Position numbers and translations under genes: made by a program. Positions 34,548 to 43,748 of a stretch of DNA of 64,000 bases are shown piece by piece. Positions within the stretch are counted from its first letter, which is position 1, and the number at the start of each line of letters is the position of its first letter. The notes beneath the pieces are model-generated. The model was not told the origin of the DNA, did no database searches, and saw only the letters and a program-made list of their open reading frames with translations. The stretch comes from JALHSW01 sp963720675 (GTDB lineage Bacteria > Actinomycetota > Acidimicrobiia > IMCC26256 > PALSA-555). The stretch lies in the NCBI GenBank assembly GCA_963720675.1, contig CAVRGH010000010.1:372001-436000 (forward strand), written 5' to 3'.

Positions 34548-35951
34548 CTACGGCGGGGTGGGGGCTGCGGGCAGAGGGACGAGCTCGTCGGCCGGCGGCG
34601 CGTCAGGGAACGTGGAGATCACCCGGGCGACCTGCCCCCGCAGGTCGATACCACCCCGCTCGGTGAAGGCCCCGTTGGCGAGGAACGCGAACCGAACCGG
34701 GCGCGCCACGTCGACGATGCCGACGAGGCCCGTCACGCCGTCGAGTGATCCGGTCTTGCCGCGGACCTTCCCCGTGAGGTCGTCGCCGATCTGGTCGACG
34801 AGCGTCCCCTTCTCCCCTGCCACCGCGAGCCCGTTCCAGAGCGCGGCGAACTCCGGTCGCTGGCCGAGCTCGAACGCGGCGAGCAGCTCGGCGCACGTCG
34901 CCCGGTTCCCGCGATCGAGCCCCGAGCCGTCGACCATGGTGGCGTTGGTCGTCGGCACACCGAGCTCCGCGAGCTTGGTCACGATCGCTTGCGTCCCCGC
35001 GACGGTCGTGCCCTGCTGCGCGAGCTTCAGCCCGATCTCACGGACGAGCAGCTCCGAGGCGAGGTTGTCGCTCGTGCTGATCTCCTCACCGACGACATCG
35101 GCGAGTGGCGGAGACGACACCTTCGCGATCTCGACCGCCCCCTGCGGCGCGACCGCTCGCGCGCCGCTCTTCCCGACGTCGACCCCGCGGTCTTCGAGCA
35201 GCTGGGTCAGCCGCTGGGCCGCGTACACCGCGGGATCCGACACGGGAACGGGACGAGGCTGGAGCGCGGAGAACCCGCCGTTCACGGTGAGCGCGCCGAG
35301 CGGCCCGACCTGACCCTCGGTGCGGTAGCTGTCCTTCCACCCCGGCAGGTACCGCAGGTCCTCATAGCGGGAGTCGTCGCCGACGATCCCCTTCGGGATC
35401 CGCTTCACGCCGGCGGCGACGATCGAATCCGCCAGCGCAGCGAGCGAGGTCGTCGGGCTGCCCTTGAGCTCGGGCACCTGATCGCGCAGCGCCTGCACCT
35501 CGGGGGTCACGAGGAGTGGATCGCCACCTCCCACCAGGAACAGCTGCTCCACCGTGCCGTCCTGCGGCGCCGCCGCGGCGACGGCTCGCGTGTCGAGTGT
35601 CGTCTGCGGTCCGAGCACCGAGAGGACCACCGAGGCGGTGAGGAGCTTCTGCGTCGACGCGGGGATCAGCGGCGCGTCCGCATTGTGCGCCGCGAGCGGG
35701 GCGCCACCCTCGTCGACGAGGAAGCAGGCGTCGGTGCCGGCCGCGGTCGCATCCAGTGCCGTCTGGAGCCGCTGCGCGCCGACCGCGTCGACGATCGGCT
35801 GCGGCACCCGCCTCGCCGACCAAGCAGGGGTGCCCGGTGCCGCGACGTCGGAAGGATCGCTGGCAGCGGGCGGAGTGCTCAGCACCGCGACGACGACGCA
35901 TGCGATCGCCGCGAACCCGAGGACGAGCGCGAACGTGCGGGTCGGGCTCAT
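34548..35951 (-). CDS. dacB: D-alanyl-D-alanine carboxypeptidase/endopeptidase (PBP4 type)
   Basis: A 467-residue penicillin-binding protein of the DacB class that trims peptidoglycan. The signal anchor is residues 7-25. The active-site motifs are STQK (Ser99-Lys102), SDN in ISTSDNLASE, and KTG in RGKTGSLDG, with the domain insertion typical of class C PBPs between the first two. ATG 35951 overlaps the previous stop. It lies within a minus-strand operon that is otherwise metabolic and translational. Confidence 0.92.
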   Translation of the reverse strand: MSPTRTFALVLGFAAIACVVVAVLSTPPAASDPSDVAAPGTPAWSARRVPQPIVDAVGAQRLQTALDATAAGTDACFLVDEGGAPLAAHNADAPLIPASTQKLLTASVVLSVLGPQTTLDTRAVAAAAPQDGTVEQLFLVGGGDPLLVTPEVQALRDQVPELKGSPTTSLAALADSIVAAGVKRIPKGIVGDDSRYEDLRYLPGWKDSYRTEGQVGPLGALTVNGGFSALQPRPVPVSDPAVYAAQRLTQLLEDRGVDVGKSGARAVAPQGAVEIAKVSSPPLADVVGEEISTSDNLASELLVREIGLKLAQQGTTVAGTQAIVTKLAELGVPTTNATMVDGSGLDRGNRATCAELLAAFELGQRPEFAALWNGLAVAGEKGTLVDQIGDDLTGKVRGKTGSLDGVTGLVGIVDVARPVRFAFLANGAFTERGGIDLRGQVARVISTFPDAPPADELVPLPAAPTPP

Positions 35952-37429
35952 GCGAGTCCCCGTCGACGGCGGGCGCGCGTCGCTCTCCAGAGATGCTCCA
36001 GCGCCGTGACCGCGCGCTGCGCGGTCGGGTAGCAGTACCGGCCCGACGCTCGGACGGCGCCCGGGCCCGCGTTCGCCGGATCGGCGAGCGCGAGCTCGGT
36101 CGCGGTGAGGACCGGCTTCCCCGACGTGGCGGAGACGTCGGCGGCGGCCTGAGCAAAGCGCGCGTCCTGGCGCTCGTGGTACGCGACGATCCGCTCGACG
36201 TCGGCCTCGCCGGCGAACGGTCCCTCGCGGAGCAGGCGCGCCTGGTTCGACTGGATGCCGAGGCCGAGGTAGACGACGGCATCGACGTCGTCGTGGCTGG
36301 CGACGAGCTCGAGCACCTCGGGGATCGTGTCGCGCGTCTCCCCACCCGCGAGGTCGATCGGATTGTTCCGGCTCCAACGAGGTGGGAGCCGCTCGTCGAT
36401 CGCCGCTCGCAGTGAGTCCGGCAGCGGCACGAGCTCGAGCTCCGAACGCGTGATCGCGTCCGCGGTCACGACGCCCCACCCGCCGGCGGTGGTGACGACG
36501 GCGACGCGCGGGCCGCGCGGGAGCGGCTGCGTCGCGAAGGTTGCCGCCACGTCGAACGCCTCTTCCACGTTCGCGGCACGGGTGATGCCGGCTTGGCGAC
36601 ACATCCCGTCGAACACCCGGTCGTCTGCTGCGAGCGCCCCGGTGTGCGACGCGGCCGCTCGCTGACCGCCGCTGGTGGCACCACCCTTCAGGAGCACCAG
36701 CGGCAGGGTTGCCGTGACCTCCCGGACGCGGTCGAAGAACGCCCGGCCGTCGTCGATGCCCTCGACGTACGCCAGCGCGACGGACGTCTCCGGGTCGGCC
36801 GCGTAGTACTCGAGGTAGTCGGCAACGCCCAGCGCGGCGGCGTTCCCGGCCGAGACCGCACGGCTCACGCCGACGCCGGACGCCCGCGCGTAGTTCTGGA
36901 ACGACGAGACGAAGTTCCCGGACTGGCTCGCGATCCCGATCGACCCGCGCGGCGGGTAGGGCGCGACGATCTGCGCGCAGAGGTGCGCAGGAGTGGACAC
37001 GATCCCCTGTCCGTTCGGACCGGCCAGCAGGATCCCGAGCTCGTCGGCGAGCGCGACGAGCTCGGCCTCCGCGGCCCGCCCGGCATCACCGGCCTCGCCG
37101 TAACCCGCCGAGGTGATGAACGCCGCCCCCACGCCGCGAGCTGCACACGCCCGCAGCAGGTCCGCGTTCGCGGCGTTCGGCGTGCAGACGAAGACGAGGT
37201 CGATGGCCGCATCCGCCGGGAGGTCGTCGACGGTCGTCACGATCGGCACCCCGAGCACGGTGCCGGCCTCGAGGCTGGTCCCGAAGACCTCGCCCCGGTA
37301 CCCCTGGCTCACGATGTTGTGCAGCGCGACGAACCCGAACTTCGCCGGGTGCGTCGAGACGCCCGCGACGAGCACACCGCGCGGCTCGAACAGCGCGCGG
37401 AACCGATCCGGGGCGACGCGAGGCCTCAT
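35948..37429 (-). CDS. acetate--CoA ligase (ADP-forming)-like alpha subunit
   Basis: A 493-residue protein with an N-terminal CoA-binding Rossmann domain (RGVLVAGVSTHPAKFGFVALHN) and succinyl-CoA-synthetase-type ligase domains containing the phosphorylated His region near QRAAASHTGALAADDRVFDG. These are the alpha parts of nucleoside-diphosphate-forming acyl-CoA ligases (ACD family). ATG 37429 overlaps the stop of the beta-like gene (ATGA). It works with the downstream-numbered beta gene at 37426-38112 to interconvert an acyl-CoA, ADP and Pi with acid, CoA and ATP. The acyl group is unknown. Confidence 0.85.
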   Translation of the reverse strand: MRPRVAPDRFRALFEPRGVLVAGVSTHPAKFGFVALHNIVSQGYRGEVFGTSLEAGTVLGVPIVTTVDDLPADAAIDLVFVCTPNAANADLLRACAARGVGAAFITSAGYGEAGDAGRAAEAELVALADELGILLAGPNGQGIVSTPAHLCAQIVAPYPPRGSIGIASQSGNFVSSFQNYARASGVGVSRAVSAGNAAALGVADYLEYYAADPETSVALAYVEGIDDGRAFFDRVREVTATLPLVLLKGGATSGGQRAAASHTGALAADDRVFDGMCRQAGITRAANVEEAFDVAATFATQPLPRGPRVAVVTTAGGWGVVTADAITRSELELVPLPDSLRAAIDERLPPRWSRNNPIDLAGGETRDTIPEVLELVASHDDVDAVVYLGLGIQSNQARLLREGPFAGEADVERIVAYHERQDARFAQAAADVSATSGKPVLTATELALADPANAGPGAVRASGRYCYPTAQRAVTALEHLWRATRARRRRGLA

Positions 37430-38112
37430 CCCCGGTCCTCGCTCGCCCACACCTCGACGAGAGCGTCGACCGCGATCGGCGCGCCGTCGACGACGAGGAG
37501 CGGGTTGACGTCGACGCTGCGCACGTCGTCGCGTTCGGTCGCGAGTCTCGAGAGACCCAGCAGGACCGCGACGACCTCGCCCCGGTCGACTGCCGGCTCG
37601 CCACGCACAGCACCGAGGACGGCTCCGGCCCGCAGGTCGTCGAGCATCTCCAACGCGTCCGCCTCCTCGATCGGCGCGAGCCGGAAGGAGACGTCGGCGA
37701 TCGCCTCGGCGAGCACACCACCGATCCCCACCATCACGCAGCGCCCGAACTGCGGATCGTCGTGGACGCCGGCGATCAGCTCACGCGTCGCGCGCAACAT
37801 CGGTGCGACGAGGAGCGCGACCTCGCCGTCTTCGGGCGTTGCGGCGTCCAGCAGCTCCGCCGCGGCGGTGGCGACGGCTGCTGGGCCCCCGAGACCGAGC
37901 CGGACGAGGCCCCGCTCGGTCTTGTGCGTGATGGCGGGACCGGAGAGCTTCAGGACCACGGGGTAGCCGAGCACGTCGGCCGCCGCGACCGCCTCGTCCC
38001 TCGTGGTCACGACCCGGTCGGGCACCACCGGAACCGCGTAGGCCGCCAGCAGTGCCTTCGACTCGGGTTCGGAGAGCGTCCGGCTGCCCTCGCTCGTCGC
38101 GTGCTCGCTCAC
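37426..38112 (-). CDS. ATP-grasp beta subunit of an ADP-forming acyl-CoA ligase
   Basis: A 228-residue ATP-grasp protein: SEPESKALLAAYAVPVVPDRVVTT, then YPVVLKLSGPAITHKTERGLVRL with the ATP-binding Lys, then DVNPLLVVDGAPIAVDALV with the metal-binding Asp/Asn. These are the features of the small beta subunit of ACD-type acyl-CoA synthetases. It overlaps both neighbours by 4 bases. Joined to the alpha gene it forms a two-subunit enzyme. Confidence 0.85.
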   Translation of the reverse strand: MSEHATSEGSRTLSEPESKALLAAYAVPVVPDRVVTTRDEAVAAADVLGYPVVLKLSGPAITHKTERGLVRLGLGGPAAVATAAAELLDAATPEDGEVALLVAPMLRATRELIAGVHDDPQFGRCVMVGIGGVLAEAIADVSFRLAPIEEADALEMLDDLRAGAVLGAVRGEPAVDRGEVVAVLLGLSRLATERDDVRSVDVNPLLVVDGAPIAVDALVEVWASEDRG

Positions 38113-39671
38113 ACCGAGCGGTCGTGGCCGACCCAGAACTCGTCACGGAGCACCCGCTTCAACAGTTTCCCCGCGTCGGTGCGGGGCAGCTGGTCGCGCA
38201 GCTCGTAGCCCCGCGGTCGCTTGTAGCCGCCGACGCGCTCGTCGACGAAGGCGCGCAGCTCGTCGAGATCGACGGTCTCTCCCGGCTTCGCCTGCACCAC
38301 TGCGTAGACCGACTCTCCCCACTCGTCGTCGGGGACCCCGAACACCGCGGCGTCGATGATCGCGGGGTGCTCGTAGAGGACCGCCTCGATCTCCGCGGGA
38401 TAGATGTTGACGCCACCCGAGATGATCATGTCCTTGAGCCGGTCGCGGATCGAGAGATAGCCCTCGTCGTCGACCGATGCCACGTCGCCGACCGACTTCC
38501 AACCTCGCTCGTCACCGTCGTCCTCGAGCTGCGAGAGCTGCTCGTCGGTGCGGTGGTACCCGTCCATCGCGAGCCGGGTGCGGATGAACAGCTCGCCCGG
38601 CTCGTCGGGATCGGCTTGCGTCCCGTCGGCGCGCGTGATGCGCACCTCGATCGGACCATAGGTGCGGCCGCACGAGCCGGGCTTCCTGAGCTGGTCCTCG
38701 GGCTTCAGGACCGTGACGACGCCGAGCTCGGTCGAGCCGTAGATCTCGTAGAGGAAGCCGTCGCCGAGCTTCTCGATCAGCTCCTGCTTCAGCGGGTACG
38801 GCACCGGAGCGGCGTTCGCGATGAGGCACCGCATGGACGACACGTCGGCGCGCGCGAGCTCGCCGGGCGGCAGGCTGACGATGCGCTTGAGCTGGGTCGG
38901 CGCGGAGAACGTGTTGGTGACGCGGTGCTCCTTCACGAGGCGCAGCCACGACACCGGATCGAACTTGCGCAGCACGATGACCGGGCACCCCATCGTGTGG
39001 CTCATCGTGGCGAAGGCCAGCGGTCCCGAGTGGTACATCGGGCCGGTCGTGAGGTGGACCTCCTCGCCGAGCCTGAGGTCGAGCTCGCCGAGCAGCGCGT
39101 AGACCGTCTCGGGATCCGTCGTCGTGCGGAGGGCACCCTTGGGCTTCCCCGTCGTGCCCGAGGTGTAGATCATCGACGACCCCGAGGTCGTGGCCGGCAC
39201 ATCCGGCGGTTCGGCCTCCGACGACGCGCCGAGCACCTCGTCCCACCGCGCGAAGCCCGGTGGCGCGTCGCCACCGAACACCACGAACTGGCGGACCTTC
39301 GTGAGCCGCTGACTCACGGATGCGAGCAACGGCGCCTGCTCGGCATCGGTGATCACCAGGGTCGCGTCCGAGTTGTCGACGACGTACGCCATCTCCTCGG
39401 CGTTGAACCGGTACGAGAGCGGCACCGCGGTCAGCCCCGCCTTGCGGGCCGCGTGCAGCGTGACGAGCACCTCCAGCGAGTTCGGACCGCACCAGACCAT
39501 CCGTTCGCCGCGCTGCGCACCGAGTCCCGCGAACGCGTTCGCGAGCCGGTTGACCAACCGGTTGAGCTCGCCGAAGGAGGTCGCCGAGGGTCGGGCACCA
39601 CCCGACTCGTCCACGAGCACGGCGCCCGCGTCCGGGTTGCTCTCGGCGTGCGCTGCGAGGAAGTCGGCCAA
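38109..39671 (-). CDS. AMP-forming acyl-CoA synthetase
   Basis: A 520-residue ANL-superfamily ligase. Motif SMIYTSGTTGKPKGA binds ATP phosphates; YEIYGSTELG, the WKSVGDVASVDDEGY aspartate and RDRLKDMIISGGVNIYP form the hinge region, and the C-terminal catalytic Lys is in PRTDAGKLLKR. Size and sequence fit medium- or long-chain fatty acyl-CoA synthetases. It is coupled to the ADP-forming ligase pair downstream, so two different ways of activating acyl groups share one operon. The operon promoter probably lies in 39672-39784, shared with GH84. Confidence 0.9.
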   Translation of the reverse strand: MADFLAAHAESNPDAGAVLVDESGGARPSATSFGELNRLVNRLANAFAGLGAQRGERMVWCGPNSLEVLVTLHAARKAGLTAVPLSYRFNAEEMAYVVDNSDATLVITDAEQAPLLASVSQRLTKVRQFVVFGGDAPPGFARWDEVLGASSEAEPPDVPATTSGSSMIYTSGTTGKPKGALRTTTDPETVYALLGELDLRLGEEVHLTTGPMYHSGPLAFATMSHTMGCPVIVLRKFDPVSWLRLVKEHRVTNTFSAPTQLKRIVSLPPGELARADVSSMRCLIANAAPVPYPLKQELIEKLGDGFLYEIYGSTELGVVTVLKPEDQLRKPGSCGRTYGPIEVRITRADGTQADPDEPGELFIRTRLAMDGYHRTDEQLSQLEDDGDERGWKSVGDVASVDDEGYLSIRDRLKDMIISGGVNIYPAEIEAVLYEHPAIIDAAVFGVPDDEWGESVYAVVQAKPGETVDLDELRAFVDERVGGYKRPRGYELRDQLPRTDAGKLLKRVLRDEFWVGHDRSV

Positions 39672-39784
39672 CGGTCGCTCCGGTCGTCTGTGGCGAAAAG
39701 GCGGTCCGGCGGATCGGTGCCCGGGCCGACGAGCCGCGTCGGAACGCAGATCCCCGGGCCGGAGCGAGGCAATAGCCTACCGTC

Positions 39785-41389
39785 GTGTCTCGTCCGTTCA
39801 CCCTGCGCGGCGTGATCGAGGGCTTCTACGGGCCGCCGTGGTCGCACGCAGCCCGCTGCTCGGCCATCGCCTTCCTCGGCGAGCGGGGCATGAACGCCTA
39901 CGTCTACGCACCCAAGTCCGACGCCAAGCACCGCGAAGCATGGCGCGTCCCCTACGAGCCGGCCGAGCTCGACGAGTTCCGGGAGCTCGCCGAGGCATGT
40001 CGCGCCGCAGTGACGCGGTTCGGCTTCGCGATCTCGCCGGGGCTCGACATCGACTACGGCGCCGCGGCGGACCGAGCGGTCCTCCTCGAAAAGCTCTCGC
40101 CGCTGGTCGCGGCCGGCGTCGACTGGGTCGTGCTCGCGCTCGACGACATCGCGAACCGACCCGGTCTCGCGAGTGAGCAGGCCGGCCTCGTGGGATGGGT
40201 GTGCGACGCGCTGCCCGGGGACGTGCGCGTCTCGCTCGTCCCGACCGAGTATGTCGGCACCTTCCCGAGCCCGTACCTGGCGGAGCTCAGCGACGGGCTC
40301 CCCGAAGCCGTCGACCTCTTCTGGACCGGCCCCACCGTCTGCTCCCCGACCGTCACCGCAGCGGACGCGCGCGCCTGGCGGGCCGCCGTCGGCGGCCGGC
40401 CGTTGCTCCTCTGGGACAACTTCCCCGTGAACGACTCCGTGATGGAGCACGAGCTGCACCTCGGGCCGTACCGCGGCCGCGACGTCGACCTCGGCGAGGT
40501 CGTCGACGGCGTGCTGTGCAACCCGATGCTGCAGCCGACGGCGTCGCTCGTTCCCCTGGCGACGGCGGCCGAGTTCCTCGCGGACCCGGATGGTTACCAG
40601 GAGCAGGCGGCATGGGAGCGCGCCATCGACGCGGTCGGCGGACCACGCGCCGACGCCCTCCGAGCGCTCGCGCGGGCCTGCTCCGACGGCCCGCTGGCCC
40701 GCCCCGAGGACCTCCCACTCCACGGGCTCGTGGGCGCGCTCGCCGACGAGCTCGAAGGTCCGGGTTGGACCGGGCCTCTCGCGCGTGCGCGCGACGAGCT
40801 GCGGGCACTGCGCGTGGCGCACGCCGCGTGGTCACCGGGCGACGAGGATCCGCTCGGGATCGAGCTCGCGCGTTGGCTCGAACAGGCGCGGGTCGAGGCC
40901 GAAGCGGGGCTCGCCGCCCTCCGACTGCTCCAACAAGTGCGACCGGTAGCGAGCCTGGGACCCGACGGCTCCGGACAGGCGGCCGCACCTGATGCCGAGG
41001 TGGCGATGCACCAGTGCTTCGCGCTCCTGTTCCATTGGACCGGAGCGCGCGAGGCATCACACGAGATCGTCCTCGGACCGCGCTTCGGACTGCACGCGCC
41101 CGTCGTCCAGCTCCCGGACGGCCGACCGGCCCTCGACGTCGCCCTCGCGGTACGCGAGGACGCCTCCGTGATCGACCGGCTCGCGCGGCTCGCGCTCGAC
41201 CACTACGAACGCTGGACGCTCGATCCGATCGGTGGCCCGCGCGTCCTGGCCGACGGGACCGAGCTCGAGGTCGACGACCGCGGCCGGTTCTCCGCGCCGC
41301 CCGGCGCGATGCTCCTCGTCCGCGCCGGTGGGTACGCGACGCGCGTCACCGACGACGCACCACCCTTCCGCGATCCGCGGCTCGAGTGA
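39785..41389 (+). CDS. GH84 beta-N-acetylglucosaminidase (O-GlcNAcase-like)
   Basis: A 534-residue hexosaminidase. The N-terminal GVIEGFYGPPWSHAAR is the GH84 substrate-binding signature, the adjacent Asp120-Asp121 in VLALDDI are the substrate-assisted catalytic pair, and LLWDNFPVND provides a sugar-contact loop. The C-terminal half is helical. No signal peptide, so it probably acts in the cytoplasm on GlcNAc-containing fragments. Start GTG 39785; a TAGCCT -10-like hexamer only about 9 bases before it suggests a leaderless transcript. It is directly coupled (GTGA) to nagA, and the two form a GlcNAc salvage unit. Confidence 0.92.
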   Translation: MSRPFTLRGVIEGFYGPPWSHAARCSAIAFLGERGMNAYVYAPKSDAKHREAWRVPYEPAELDEFRELAEACRAAVTRFGFAISPGLDIDYGAAADRAVLLEKLSPLVAAGVDWVVLALDDIANRPGLASEQAGLVGWVCDALPGDVRVSLVPTEYVGTFPSPYLAELSDGLPEAVDLFWTGPTVCSPTVTAADARAWRAAVGGRPLLLWDNFPVNDSVMEHELHLGPYRGRDVDLGEVVDGVLCNPMLQPTASLVPLATAAEFLADPDGYQEQAAWERAIDAVGGPRADALRALARACSDGPLARPEDLPLHGLVGALADELEGPGWTGPLARARDELRALRVAHAAWSPGDEDPLGIELARWLEQARVEAEAGLAALRLLQQVRPVASLGPDGSGQAAAPDAEVAMHQCFALLFHWTGAREASHEIVLGPRFGLHAPVVQLPDGRPALDVALAVREDASVIDRLARLALDHYERWTLDPIGGPRVLADGTELEVDDRGRFSAPPGAMLLVRAGGYATRVTDDAPPFRDPRLE

Positions 41390-42497
41390 CCACGGTTCTG
41401 GCGACCTCCGCCTTGTGTCCGCCCGGCAAGCCGGGACCCGGCTGGCTGGCGATGGACGGCGGCGTCATCGTCGACGTCGGACGCGACCGACCGCCCCGGG
41501 GTTCGACCGGCGTCGTCGACCTCGGGGACGCGCTCGGTGACTCCCGGGTTCCTCGACCTCCAGTGCAACGGCCTCGACGCCGACGACCTCGCGACGAGCG
41601 GGCCCGACGGCTGGCGCCGCGTCGCCACCACCCTCGCTCGCCACGGCACGACCTCGTACTGCGCCACCCTGATCAGCGCACCGCTCCCCGCGTACGAAGC
41701 AGCCGCTCGCGATCGCGGCAGGGATCCGTGAGACGCCGAGCCTCGACGGCGCCGGCCTCCTCGGCGTCCACCTCGAGGGCCCGTTCCTCGGCGGCGCACC
41801 CGGGGCCCACGACCCCGCCCTGGTCGTCGCCGCGGACGTGCCGTGGCTGGAGGGCGTGCTCCTCGCACATCCCGGCCTCGTCCGCATCGTCACCCTCGCC
41901 CCCGAGGCCGACGCCGGGTTCGTCGCGACCCGACTGCTCACCGATGCCGGCGTCGTCGTCGCGCTCGGGCACTCGACCGCGTCGTACGAGACGGCACTCG
42001 CTGCCGCCGACGCCGGCGCGCGCGTCGTGACCCACCTGTTCAACGGGATGGGGCCGCTGCACCACCGGGACCCGGGGCTCGTGGGTGCCGGGCTCGACGA
42101 CGACCGGCTGACGCCGACGCTGATCGCCGACGGCGTGCACGTGCATCCGGCTGCGCTGCGCCTGACCCTGGCTCGGAAGCAGAACGTCGCGGTCGTGAGC
42201 GATGCGATCGCGGTCGCCGGTGAGATCGAGACGCGCGACCGCGTCGGGTACCTCGCGGACGGCACTCTCGCCGGTGCCACGACGTTGCTCGACGGCAGCG
42301 TGGCGACGCTCGTCGGCGCCGGCGTCACCGTCGAGCGCGCCGTCGAGGTCGTGACCGCGGTGCCGGCCGACGTGCTCGGGCTGCGCGACCGCGGACGACT
42401 TGCCGTCGGGACCCGCGGCGACGTCGTCGCGCTCGACCCGGTGACGTTGGCACCCCGCGCGGTCTGGATCGCCGGCGAGGAGCTCAGGATCTCGTGA
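41386..42497 (+). CDS. nagA: N-acetylglucosamine-6-phosphate deacetylase NagA, disrupted by two frameshifts
   Basis: The parts of a NagA amidohydrolase are all present but span three frames. GTG 41386 (frame 1) starts the beta domain ending at VVDLGDAL near 41533. Frame 2 continues with TPGFLDLQCNG through the first TIM-barrel helices to about 41703. Frame 0 carries LAIAAGIRETPSLDGAGLLGVHLEGPF, HSTASYETA, THLFNGMGPLHHRDPG, IADGVHVHP and the catalytic VSDAIA aspartate to the stop at 42497. About 370 residues if mended. It removes acetate from GlcNAc-6-P. The short spacing of two lesions could be sequencing noise or early decay. Confidence 0.82.
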
Positions 42498-43718
42498 ACC
42501 GGTACGCGTCGGCATCGTCCCGGCATCCGGTGCCCGCCCACGCCGTCGGCGAGACCGCGGGCGAGATCCTCGAGCAGCTCGGTGCCGACGACGCGGACCT
42601 CCTGGTGTGCTTCGTCTCCCCGCACTTCCTCGGCGCGCTCGACGACATGGTGCACGCGATCCAGAACCTGCTCGAACCCCGCGTGTTGCTGGCGATGTCG
42701 ACGGAAGCGGTCGTCGGCGACGGCCGCGAGGTCGAGAGTGGACCGGCCCTCTCGGTGTTCGCGGCCCGGCTCCCCGACGCGCGTCTCACCGCTACTGCGC
42801 TCCACGTCGAGGAGACGCCCGACGGGGCGTCGGTCGTCGGCTGGCCCGAGCTCGACGGCAACCCCGAGACCCTGTTGCTGTTCGCCGATCCCTTCACGTT
42901 CCCCGTCGACGCGTTCCTGCGGCGGTGCGCCGAGGACCGACCGGGGCTCACCGTGGTCGGTGGCCTCGCATCGGCGGCGACCCGACCCGGCGCGAACCGG
43001 CTCGTGCTGGATGCCCGGATCGTGGCCCAGGGTGCGGTCGGCGTCTTCCTCGAGGGGATCGGCGTCGAGACCGTCGTGTCCCAGGGCTGTCGACCCGTGG
43101 GGCAGCCGCTGGTGGTCACCCGCGCGGACGGCAGCTTCGTCCAGGAGCTCGCCGGCCGCCCCGCGCTCGAACGGCTGCGGGAGCTGTCGGACGCGGCGAG
43201 CGAGGAGGAGCGCGCGCTCCTCCAGGCCGGCCTCCACCTCGGGGTCGTCGTCGACGAGCACCGCGCGGACTTCTCACGTGGCGACTTCCTCGTCCGCAGC
43301 CTGATCGGCGCGGACCGTGAGACGGGTGCACTCGCGGTCGGCGACCAGCTGCAGGTCGGACAGACCGTGCAATTCCAGGTGCGGGATGCCGCCGCGGCCG
43401 ACGAGGACCTCCGGGCGCTCCTCCTCGCCGCTTCACCGGCCGGGAGCCGATCGGGTGCGGGTGCCCTGCTGTTCACCTGCAACGGACGCGGAAGCCGGCT
43501 CTTCGGCGTCCCGGACCACGACGCCGCCCTGATCGAGGAGCTGCTCGGACCGCTGCCCATGGCGGGGGGCTCGTGCGCCGGCGAGATCGGCCCGGTCGGC
43601 GGACGCAGCTTCCTGCACGGCTTCACCGCGAGCCTCGCGCTGTTCCCTTCGGATGCACCGGGACCCCGGGGCGCCGAGCCCGGAAGAGGCGGGACCGGGT
43701 CCGGCTCACGCGTCATAG
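42494..43718 (+). CDS. FIST N/C-domain sensor-like protein (3' end probably frameshifted)
   Basis: About 400 residues containing FIST_N (DADLLVCFVSPHFLGALDDMVHAI, then TEAVVGDGREVESGPALSVF) and FIST_C (QFQVRDAAAADEDL, then FTCNGRGSRLFGVPDHDAALIEELLGPLPMAGG). FIST proteins bind small ligands, proposed to be amino acids, and usually lack an enzymatic domain. GTG 42494 overlaps the nagA stop. Past FTASLALFPSD the frame would run through into the transketolase gene; the next frame stops at TAG 43716-43718, 30 bases before tkt, so a single-base error near 43650-43700 is likely. Confidence 0.8.
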
Positions 43719-43748
43719 TGGGGGCCGCAGTCGACCAGGGAGACCAAG

